Shown piece by piece: positions 45,355-55,271 of a stretch of 64,000 nt of DNA. The position numbers and the translations under genes are program-made. Origin of the DNA: Zea mays (Eukaryota; Streptophyta; Magnoliopsida; Poales; Poaceae); the NCBI RefSeq assembly GCF_902167145.1, contig NC_050104.1, forward strand, positions 14,840,001-14,904,000. The letters run 5' to 3'. The notes under the pieces were generated by a model. The model had not been told where the DNA came from. It did no database searches and saw nothing but the letters and a program-made list of their open reading frames with translations. Within the stretch, counting starts at the first letter, position 1, and each line of letters begins with the position of its first letter.

Positions 45355-45359
45355 GTAAG

Positions 45360-45497
45360 TCTAGACGAAATGATCTTGGTCTCTGATTGAAAGGCCTGAA
45401 ACCAGATTTAATAGGCAGTCAATGTTCTACTATCTCTCGACTTAATCCTGACATCTCAGTGTAATAGGACGACGAATACGAGGAGAAAAAGAAACGG
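45360..45497 (-). pseudogene. N-terminal RT fragment of the old Ty3 element, cut by a junction
   Basis: The minus strand encodes a segment with MSGLSREIVEH and LPIKSGFRPF, the conserved entry of Tat-type RT, with one stop. It ends near 45497, where a Copia gag begins in the opposite orientation without a visible LTR end or target duplication. Confidence 0.6.
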
Positions 45498-45499
45498 TT

Positions 45500-46509
45500 A
45501 ACTCGAACTTTTCTTTTGATTATTCTCGTATTCCGCATAATTCAAATGCTCATTTGCTTTCCATTCCACTTGGTAAACCCCCACACTTCGATGGAGAGGA
45601 CTACGGATTTTGGAGTCACAAAATGCGTAGCCACTTGTTTTCTCTTCATCCAAGTATATGGGAGATAGTAGAAAATGGGATGCAATTTGATAGTTCTGAT
45701 AACTCCATGTTTATCAATGAACAAATCCATAAAAATGCACAAACTACTAATGTTCTTTTAGCATCCTTGTGTAGGGAAGAGTACAATAAGGTGAGCGGCT
45801 TGGACAACGCCAAGCAGATCTGGGACACCCTCAAGATCTCGCATGAGGGGAATGACGTCACCATGCTCACCAAGATGGAGTTGGTGGAAGGCGAACTAGG
45901 AAGGTTCGCAATGATCAGGGGAGAGGAGCCAACTCAAACGTACAATAGGCTCAAGACCCTGGTCAACAAGATAAGAAGCTATGGAAGCACGAGATGGACA
46001 GACCACGACGTCGTCCGACTCATGCTAAGGTCCTTCACTGTCCTTGATCCTCATCTTGTAAACTCTATTCTTGAGAATCCTAGGTACATCAAGATGACGC
46101 CCGAGGAAATACTCGGAAAGTTTGTAAGCGGGCGAATGATGATCAAGGAGGCGAGGTACGTTGATGAGGTGTTGAATGGCCCAATCTACGAGCCTCAAAC
46201 CGTTGCTCTCAAAGCAACAAGTAGCAGGGAGATGCTACCTAGCAAGGTGGCGCAAGTTGAGGCGGCCGGGCTAAATGAAGATGAAATGGCCCTCATCATC
46301 AAGCGCTTCAAGACAGCGCTCAAAGGTCGCAAGGAGCACCCCAACAAGAGCAAGACGAAGGGGAAGCGCTCCTGCTTCAAGTGTGGTAAGATTGGTCACT
46401 TTATTGCTAACTGTCCCGATAATGATAGTGACCAGGAACAAGGGAAGAGTGGAAAGTGGGAAAAGAAGAAGACCTACAAAAAGGCGAAGGGCGAGGCACA
46501 CCTTGGAAA
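45500..46509 (+). pseudogene. gag: Opie/Ji-like Copia Gag, N-terminal part
   Basis: The frame carries the Sirevirus gag from just after its start (KPPHFDGEDYGFW..) through the zinc knuckle CFKCGKIGHFIANC (46372-46413) to the CACTA insertion. The 5' LTR, primer-binding site and initiator are missing, so the fragment was truncated at about 45500. It continues at 53910 after the CACTA element. The fragment is otherwise free of stops. Confidence 0.85.
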
Positions 46510-46527
46510 CACTACAAGAAACACATA

Positions 46528-46850
46528 AATTTTCGTGGGCCTGGCTATTTTCGTCGGTCGGCCCACAAAAATACATCGTTATTTTCGTCGGCCCTCGTGA
46601 CCGACGAAAATGTGGCCTATTTTCGTGGGCCAGTACGTATTTTCGTCGGCCTGCCCACGAAAATATGAACGATATTGTCGTCGGTCCCGAGGCCGACAAA
46701 AATAAGGTGTATTTTCGTCGGTCACAGCCCGGCCGACGAAAATAAGTCATTTATTTTCATCGGCCTTTGCCCAGCCGACAAAAATAAGGCATTAACTGAC
46801 CTCTATATTCGTCAGCCTCAGTGAGGCCGACGAAAATAGAGGCCCATTAA
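46528..46850 (+). repeat. Left subterminal repeats of the CACTA element
   Basis: About a dozen copies of (t)attttcgtcggcc or its inverse ggccgacgaaaat(a) occur, many arranged as small inverted pairs. In CACTA elements such motifs are where the regulatory transposon protein binds. The region after it (46860-47340) is very GC- and CpG-rich and is probably the promoter and leader. Confidence 0.85.
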
Positions 46851-47892
46851 TCGTACGCCTCGGCCTCAGCGCACCTTCTCTCTCTCGCTCGACCTTGCGC
46901 CGCCGCCCGCCCGCCCTCCATCGTCGCGCCGCCGTCCGCGCCCGCTCGCCCGCCCTCCCTCGCCGCCCGCGCCCGCCCGCTCTCCACGCGCTGCGCCGCA
47001 CCGCCGTCCGCGCCCACCCGCCCTCCCTCCACGGCACGCGCCCGACCGCCCGCTCTCCACGCGCTGCCCCGGGGCACGCGCTCGACCGCACGCTCCGCGC
47101 CGCCGCACGTGGCCCGCGCGCCCTCGCCGCTCCGCGCCACCGCGTGCGGCTCGCCCGCGCCCCGCCCGCGAAGAAGATAGCCCGCCGTCCACGAAGGGAG
47201 CTTGTGGCCGCCGTCGCGAAGAAGAGAGCTCGTTGTCCGTCCACGTCGCGGCCGCCATTTGTCCACTCCGTGCCTGCCATCCGTCCACGTCGCCGTCGTT
47301 CCCCGCGGTGAGCCTCCCCGTCTCCCTTCTTCCCCGACATATTTGATGCTCATGGCGGCCATGGCGTGTCGTGCATGCGGCCGTGGCGGCCGTGGCGTGC
47401 CATGCGCGTGCCGTGGCGGCCGTGCACGTGCGGCGTGTCGTGCGCGTGTCGTTAATGTGAATGTTATTTGTCTTTTGTTTAAGTTATTTATTATGGACAG
47501 TGATCGTTAACCGTAGCGAACCGTATGCGTCACCCGTTCGGGAACGGCGAACGTCACATTGGCTTATGAGGTTCGCCGTTCCGGAATTGTCCACGTATTT
47601 TGGACAGCCTGAGAGTGTAAGCTGATGCTTGTGATTTGTGACATGTGCCTTACGATTGACGCGGAATTTCGGTTGTGTAACCCAGTTGTTCTCCAACACA
47701 CCATGTTCAGGCGTGTGCTTGGAGAGCAGTGGGGTTATGCTGCCGAAATTTCGCGGCAATCGTAGGGTACACGTCACAAATCACAAGCATCGACCTACAC
47801 TCTTGGGTGGGTTTAGGGCCTTTACCTAATAGGGAGTTCACCTAAGCCACGGACGATCGTTGATGTTCTTTGTCTTTTGTTTAGCCTTTGAA

Positions 47893-50800
47893 ATGGACGG
47901 TGATCGGAGGGTGATGTATGACGGGTGGAGAAAGGATGGGGCACATTCGAATGAATGGATGAGTGTAACAAAGGCTTTTCTTGAGCACGCTTTCAAAGAT
48001 AGAACAAGTCGTCTAGTGAAGTGTCCTTGCAATCGCTGCGAGAACAAGTGGCCTCAGAAGATAGAAGAAATGGAGAAACACCTTTGCAAAAGTGGGTTTA
48101 TGTCGAACTACCTTGTATGGTACCGGCATGGAGAGTCTATTAGACACGTTGACGCGGAGGTGAAACTTGATGACGATCATGATAGGATGGACGACATGTT
48201 GCATGATCTTGGTAGGGATGTTGAAATGAACGCTGAGGAGCCGGGGCAGCTTCCACGCGATGCTCAGGAATTCTTCTGGCTACTCGCCGCGGGAGAAGAG
48301 AGACTGCACGAGCACACTCAGATGTCAGTTCTTGGGACTCTCACAAGACTAATGGAGATAAAGTCAAAGCACAACATTTCAAACAATGCTTACAACGACA
48401 TCGTCCAACTGATGGGCGAGGTTCTCCCGAAGAATCATAAGTTGCCAAAGAATATGTACTTCGCAAAGATGTTGGCTGGTCTTGGGATGACATATGAGAA
48501 GATCGATGTGTGTCCCAAGAGTTGCATGCTATACTTTGAGGAGGATGACAAGCTGGACCGTTGTAAGCATTGTGAAGCTTCTAGATATGTCGAGGTGACA
48601 AATGATGAGGGTGAATTGGTAGTTACGAAGGTCGCAGCTAAGCAACTTCGTCGGTTGCCCATCATTCCTCGGCTTTCAAGGTTGTTCCTCAACAAGGAAA
48701 TAGCTCTGCATATGACGTGGCCAAAGAATGGTGTATGTCTCGTCACTGATCCAGACATAATGGTCCATCCGTCGGACGGTGATGCGTGGAAGGCATTTGA
48801 CGAGTTTGATCCCGAATTTGCAAACGAACCTAGGAGTGTACGGCTTGGTCTATCGACGGACTGATTCACACCTTTCAATACCAGTGCAAGCCTTTACTCG
48901 TGTTGGCCTGTCTTCATTGTGCCATATAATCTTCCTCCTGAGTTGGTCAATAAAGAAGAGTTCATGTTCCTTGCACTAGTCATCCCAGGCCCCGAGCATC
49001 CAGGGCCAAAGCTGAATATGTTTGTTCGCCCTTTAATTGAAGAGCTGAAACAATTGTGGAGAGGAGTGAAGGCTTATGACAGCCATACTGAAAAGGAGTT
49101 TACCATGCGCGCTGCTTATTTGTGGTCAGTGCATGATCTGCTGGCGTATGGAGATTGGTCTGGATGGTGTGTTCATGGTCGGTTGTGCTGTCCCATATGT
49201 ATGAATGATACGGATGCATTCAGATTGAAGCATGGTGGGAAAGTGTCATTCTTTGATGCTCATCAACGTTGGACTCCATTCAAGCGTGATTTCAGGAGTT
49301 CGCTTACTGCATTCAGAAGTGGAGCCAAAATCAGAAATGGGCCACCAAAGAGGCAAACTGCACCGCAGATAATGGCATGGCATGCTTGTCTGAAGCAAGG
49401 AGAAAATGATAGGTTCCAAGGCTATGGGGAGGACCACAACTGGACCCATATTTCATCAATATGGGAGCTTCCGTATGCAAAAGCCTTGATCATGCCGCAC
49501 AACATAGACTTGATGCACCAAGAGCGTAACGTTGCTGAAAGCATCATAAGCACATGTTTCGATGTGACTGATAAAACGAAAGATAATATGAAGGCAAGAA
49601 AAGACATGGCTGAAATCTGTAAGAGGCCGATGCTCGAGTTGAAAGTAAGCGATAAAGGGCATGAGAGTAGGCCACGAGCTGATTACTGCCTCAAGTCGGA
49701 TGAAAGGAAAGAAATATTTAAGTGGTTGAAGAATCTGAAATTTCTAGATCGATATGCGGCAAATCTGAAACGGGCAGTCAATCTGAAGACCGGTAAATTG
49801 ATCGGTTTGAAAAGCCATGACTACCATATTATTATGGAGAGGCTGATGCCCGTGATGTTTCGAGGCTATTTTAAGGATGAGCTTTGGAGCATATTTGCAG
49901 AGCTGAGTTACTTCTATAGGGAAGTATGCACAAAGACGGTATCGAAGAGGTTGATGCAGAAATTTGAGAAAGAAATTCCAATTCTTATTTGTAAATTTGA
50001 AAAGGTTCTCCCGCCAGGATTCTTCAATGTGATGCAACATCTAATTGTGCATTTGCCTTGGGAAGCTTTGGTAGGCAGACCAGTGCAATTCAGGTGGATG
50101 TATCCTATAGAAAGGGCGTTGAAAAAGCTCAGGGCGTCTGTTCGCAACAAGGCTAGAGTCGAAGGGTGTATTGCGGAGGCTTTTGCCCTTAAGGAGATAT
50201 CTCAATTCTCAACCAGGTATTTCGCTCGAGCCAACAATGTGTTTGCGCCTTCAGTGCGACTTCATGTCGAAAATGAATCACCCCAAAGCACCCTTCAAAT
50301 TTTTGCGAATCCGGGTAAAGCAGATGGAAAAGGGAGTGTACGTCACATTGAAGGATCAGATTTGAACACGCTAATGCTATATATGTATAGCAATATTGAC
50401 AGCACACAGGAGGCGTTCGAGTAAGTTTTCCTCATATTTACGTCCATTTTCTCATCTCATAATTTCTATAGTGTGTAATCTCCATGTTTCTAATATGTCC
50501 AACATGTTTGATGAAGAATGTTGGAAATCTACTAGTAAACCTACGACCATCCAATTAGAAAATCTTCGACGTGATGGGTTGAAAGGTGGACCAAACTTCG
50601 TGCAGTGGTTTCGTAATTATGTTAGTAATTGTCGTTCTCTCATTGTCCATACTTAATCTTTGAATTTTGGACTTGGAAGATATAATGCATATACTAATTC
50701 CTTGTATAGGTTTCCAAAAACTCTGTGCACCCGGACTTGCAGCAAATGGCACATACCTCTGTGTCCGTCCGGAACTATACTCGCTATGATGTAAATGGAT

Positions 50801-51458
50801 ATCGCTTCCGAACCACGAAATTAGAGAAGAGTCGACCATTGGCAGCCACCACCAATAGTGGTGTGTTGGCAAGTTCATATGTTGACGATGACAAAGTAGT
50901 GGACTATTACGGTGTTCTTCAAAACATTGTACAGTTGATTTTCGATGGCCCCAGGAACTTAAAGTCATGTTTTTCAAGTGCGACTGGTTTGATGCTCATA
51001 GTGGGACTCGTGTCGACAAGTATGGTAATGTCGAGGTGAAGCATAGCTCTAGGATTCCGAGCAGTATGAGCGATGTTGTCCTTGCAAATCAGGCAAAACA
51101 GGTGTACTACCTGCCATATCCTCACCCAAGCCTTAGGGCTTGGTGGGTTGCAATCAAAGTCAACCCACAAGTCATCGCTCCAGAGAGTGCTGACTACGTG
51201 AGTACGAGCAGGGACAACGATGATGCTGTTTTTCAACCAGAAGCGGCGTCGAATCAAGACATAGCTCACCGATTCCATGTGACCAATGGAGAAGGCCTTG
51301 AAAATCTCTGTTGCAATTCAAGCGACTTAATTGAAGAACCTAGGTCAAAGCGCAAACGACCTGTCGTCGTTAGAAGATCAGTAAGGATCCAACGAAATCA
51401 AGAGCGTATGAATAAACAACGAGCCGAAGAAGCATCATCGGATGCGGATGACTTTTGA
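47893..51458 (+). pseudogene. tnp2: TNP2-type CACTA transposase, broken by a nonsense codon and a frameshift
   Basis: The transposase cuts and joins the CACTA ends. The frame from ATG 47893 (after a likely AG acceptor at about 47881) has an N-terminal transposase-associated zinc domain (CPCNRCENKW, about residues 40-50), then the Tnp2 catalytic region through 50420, where GTAAGT looks like a splice donor. A TGA at 48862-48864 interrupts it, after which the same frame stays open for over 500 codons. Later exons encode a DUF4216-like part (50709-51458, KCDWFD and YLPYPHPS motifs) with a one-base frameshift near 50955. The exon joining between 50420 and 50709 is uncertain. The C-terminus is basic then acidic. 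Confidence 0.85.
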
Positions 51459-51574
51459 TTAGTATGTTTCTTTTAGTTAATCAATTAAGCTACGTATTCC
51501 AATTTTCACATTATTAATTTTCATATTATTTGTTTCATATACTGTGGTTTGACATTAATTTATCTACAGTTGAA

Positions 51575-53337
51575 CATGTTCAAGCATAGGAAATCGAGGA
51601 GTGGGGGCAGCGCGGCCAGCGAGGACAGCTCAGGCAGTGGGCTTTTTTAGGGCACCTCACAGAGCCGACAGAGGCAGCAGCAACTTCTCGACTGTCTAGA
51701 CAAAGTGCATGGTGAGGAGGGTGAGCAGGAGGCTCCTCAGCAGGATGCTCATGTGCAGGGTGAGGAGGGTGGGCAAGATGAGGAGGGTGAGCAGGATGAG
51801 GAGGTTGACCCTATGGGGGCAGGCAGCGCGGGCGACGCGTCAGATGGTTCTACGACCTTCAGGTATTATTATGCATATTAGTTTAATTGATATTAGTTTT
51901 AAATCATTTCATCATATTTAATTTACTTGTATACTTAGGTATAAGAAGAGCAATGCGCTTGGTCCGAGACCTGCTGAGAGGAGGCTCATCCGGCCACATG
52001 GAGAATGGTGGGGCTTATTTCTGTTGTGTTAATTTTTTAATATGAACGTGATTGCACTGGTTTACTTGTTTTATTAATGTTTGTAGGTCATGAGAAGACT
52101 TGACTTGGGACGGTACAGGCAGACGTCCCAAGGTGAACGCGGTGTTGGGTAGCCTATGTCGCTTCTACTACCCTAGCATGGTGGAGCTCAATGGCGAGAG
52201 GTTCGCGGCTATGCAGTGGGCCGACTGGGGTCTGAAGGACTATGTCCAGCTAGGGGAGCCAGGGGAAAGCAGTAGCGGAGGGGGAAGTTCGGAACAAAAA
52301 CGAAGGACTTGTCAGGTGACTGTGTGGGACGAGTTCTGGGTGAGTTTACTTTCGTATATAAGCAATTCACTGCATTATTGCTTCTCCTAATCTTACTTTA
52401 ACTTAACTTCTCCTAATCTTAACTTAACTTCTCCTAATCTTACTTTAACTTAACTTCTGCATTGTGGAGTACAACAGGACCATAGGTCAAGGGAAGGCAT
52501 CGTCTTCGGCAGGGAGTTCTCGCTCCTCCAAGTCTGCTCGAGAGGCTCAACTGGAGGAGGAGACTCGGGCAGCACAGGAGCAGGCTCGAGCAGCACAGGA
52601 GCAGGCTCGAGCAGCGCAGGAGCAGGTCGGACAGCTGACGCAGTATATGACTTCTTATTTTCAGGTAATTCGTCTATCTCATCACGTGTCATTGAATTCA
52701 AAGTATAATGTTGCGATTCTAACGTTTCATCCATTTGCAGGAAATGACTACTCGACTCGGCCCTGATATGAACTTGCCCGCTTTTCGCCCTCCCCAGGTA
52801 ACACTATCTGAACACTTCAATTCCATAGCAACTCTTTTTTTATTATCAAAAATGGCTCGCAGGCACAAGGATGGGGACAGTGGCCAGGACAAGCTCCAGC
52901 GTCGCAGCCACAGTGGACCGGTGTTGGGTGGACGCAGGCACCTCCAGGCACTTGGACGCCTCCACCACCCCAAGGATCGCAGCCATTTCAAGCGTGGATG
53001 GCACCGCCACCGACGGGGTGGGTGCCACCACCTTAGGGGTGGCCAGCACAACAGTACTCGTGGATGCATGCACAGCCTCCTCATCACCATGGATCACAGG
53101 TGACGTTCCATGTTTAGTTTTATGCAAATAGTGACCAAACATAGCCAGTATAGGTATAGGGATAGCAAAACACATCCTTATTTGAATGATTGATGAATTG
53201 CAGGGTTCAACGTCACATGCTCAGGAGGGTGCTGTCAACGTCCACGACTTCCTCGTCCATGGTTCTGGAGGGAGTGGCCACCTTCCTGGTGGTGGAGGAG
53301 GGAGTGGCCAAAACTCCCACAGCCCGCAGGAGTGATT
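51575..53337 (+). pseudogene. Second CACTA gene, decayed (TNP1/Transposase_24-like position)
   Basis: Short open pieces follow the transposase: a Ser/Gly-rich start at 51575 with an in-frame stop at about 51647, a Glu/Gly repeat region (51715-51830), a short conserved piece (52105-52340, with VTVWDEFW), and a coiled coil made of 21-bp repeats (52567-52630, RAAQEQA). Its place and exon pattern fit the second gene of grass CACTA elements, but no piece is long enough to name it surely. Confidence 0.45.
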
Positions 53338-53419
53338 AGTGAGTAGTGAGTTTGTTTGAAACTATGGACTTATGGTATTGAAACTATGTATGGACTATGG
53401 ACTTATGGACTATGGACTA

Positions 53420-53505
53420 TTTATGTATATGTGAATGTGTTTTGTGATATGTATATGTGAATGTGTTTTGTGATATGTATATGTGAATGTGTTTTGTGAA
53501 TTGTG
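53420..53505 (+). repeat. 26-bp tandem repeat, three copies
   Basis: tgtatatgtgaatgtgttttgtgata is repeated just after the second CACTA gene and before the right subterminal repeats. A shorter relative follows at 53520-53560. Confidence 0.85.
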
Positions 53506-53589
53506 TATTTTGCTTGTGAATCTGTATATGTGGTATTGTGAATTGTGTATTTTGCTGTCAATTAAAAGGTGCAGAAAAATCTGTTTTGT

Positions 53590-53890
53590 GGGAGGTGCCA
53601 TAAATTTTCGTCGTCCTCCAATCAGGCCGACGAAAATACTGCCCAGCTATTTTCATCGGCCACCACCGGGGCCGACGAAAATACTGCCCAGCTATTTTCG
53701 TCGGCCACCGAGGCCGACTTAAATAGTCAGTCGACCAACTATTTTCGTCGGCCTTGGGAAAGCCAACGAAAATAGGTCATTTTCGTCGGTACCGACGGAA
53801 ATAGTTGATTATTTTCGTCGAACTTATTTTCGGCGGCTATTTTCGTCGGTTTAAGCTTATTTTCGTGGGTTTTTGGCCCACGAAAATTTA
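53590..53890 (+). repeat. Right subterminal repeats of the CACTA element
   Basis: Copies of attttcgtcggcc and its inverse lie in the last 300 bp, mirroring the left end. Confidence 0.85.
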
Positions 53891-53909
53891 GGTGTTTCCT
53901 GTAGTGAAA

Positions 53910-55271
53910 GGAGTGGGATTCGGATTGCTCCTCGTCCGACTCCGACAATAAAGGACTCGCCGCCTCAGCCTTCAACAAGTCGGCTCTCTTTCCCAACAAG
54001 CATCACACATGCCTCATGGCAAAGGAGAAGAAGGTAAATACTAGAAGTACTATTACATATGCTTCTTCAAGTGATGAAGAGTCTAGTGATGATGAAGTAG
54101 ACTATGCTAGTTTATTCAAAGGTTTAGATAGAACTAAAATTGATAAGATCAATGAATTAATTGGTGCCTTGAATGAGAAAAATAGATTGTTAGAAAAACA
54201 AGAGGATCTTTTATATGAAGAGCATGATAAATTTGTTAGTGCACAAAATTCTCTTGTTCTAGAAGTTAAAAGAAATGAAATGCTTTCATGTGAACTATCT
54301 ACATGCCATGAATCTATTTCTAACTTAAGGAGTATTAATGATGACTTGAATGCTAAGTTAGAAGTAGCTAATAAATCTAGCTCATACATTGATCATGTAG
54401 TAATTTGTAATAGGTGTAAGGATTTTAATGTTGATGCTTGTAGTGAACACTTAAATTCCATTTCCAAATTAAATGATGAGGTGGCTAGTCTTAATGCCTA
54501 ACTTAAGACTAGCAAAAATGGATTTGATAAACTAAAATTTGCAAGGGATGCCTACACTGTTGGTAGACACCACTCAATTAAGGATGGGCTTGGCTTTAAG
54601 AGGGAAGCCAAGAACTCAACAAGTCAGAAGGCTCCCATCTCCGCCAAGGAGAAAGGGAAGGCCCCTATGGCTAATAGTGTTCAAAAGAATCATGCTTTCA
54701 TTTATAGTGATAGAAAATTCTCCAGAAATGCTTATAGGAATTGTTCTTATGATTCAAATGCCATGTTTGCTTCAAGTTCTTCCTTTATGCATGGTAGAGA
54801 TATGCCTAGGAGAAATGTTGTTCATGTACCTAGAAAACCAAGTAATGAACCTTCTACAATTTATCACGCTTGCAATGCTTCTTTTGCAATTTGTAGGAAG
54901 AATAAGAAAGTGATTGCTAGGAAATTAGGGGCAAAATGCAAGGGAGATAAAACTTGCATTTGGGTCCCTAAGACCATTGTTACTAACCTTGTAGGACCCA
55001 ACACAAGTTGGGTACCTAAGACCCAAGCCTAAATTTTCCTTGCAGGTTTATGCATCCGGGGGCTCAAGCTGGATTATCGACAGCGGATGCACAAACCATA
55101 TGACAGGGGAGAAGAAGATGTTCACCTCCTACGTCAAGAACAAGTATTCCCAAGATTCAATCATATTTGGTGATGGGAACTAAGGCAAGGTTAAAGGACT
55201 ATGAAAGATTGCTATTTCATCCGAGCACTCTATTTCTAATGTGTTTTTAGTTGAGTCGCTCAGGTATAACC
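53910..55271 (+). pseudogene. gag: Opie/Ji-like Gag C-terminus and protease start
   Basis: This continues the gag left at 46509. Frame 54016-54501 carries an acidic region, coiled coil and C-x2-C-type cysteines. A stop follows (54499-54501) and the frame shifts until 54667-55032, which ends with repeated WVPK motifs. Next comes a protease-like DSGCTNHMTG motif (about 55080-55110), then further stops. The fragment ends at 55271 where the long-LTR element begins. Integrase and RT are absent from the window. Confidence 0.8.

Larger units (their letters stand above)
19517..45497 (-). mobile_element. Old decayed Ty3/gypsy element (Tat-like), minus strand, split by four insertions
   Basis: Read on the minus strand the pieces are RT start (45497-45360), RT (44123-43209), RT/RNase H (30142-28473), integrase tail (27142-26595), polypurine tract and 3' LTR (26576-26141 joined to 19796-19517). 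Removing each insertion with one target-duplication copy makes the remaining protein segments collinear. The 5' LTR, gag and protease are missing: the element is cut near 45497 by a junction with a Copia fragment. Frames are full of stops and shifts. It is the oldest structure in the window, since all others in this span are inside it. Confidence 0.75.
46510..53906 (+). mobile_element. CACTA (En/Spm-type) DNA transposon, 7.4 kb
   Basis: The ends are CACTACAAGAAACAC and its inverse GTGTTTCCTGTAGTG, with one or two mismatches. They are flanked by a 3-bp duplication aaa (46507-46509, 53907-53909). Subterminal arrays of attttcgtcgg in both orientations lie at 46528-46850 and 53590-53890. It encodes a TNP2-type transposase (47893-51458) and a second, poorly preserved gene (51575-53337). 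It interrupts an Opie-like gag, and deleting it together with one aaa makes that frame continuous. Confidence 0.95.

Noticed and set aside
46850..47340. Long Arg/Ala-rich frames on both strands
   Set aside because: CpG-rich low-complexity leader of the CACTA element; high GC removes stops in all frames.
54102..54389. Minus-strand frame opposite the Opie-like gag
   Set aside because: Shadow of the low-complexity coiled-coil codons on the plus strand.
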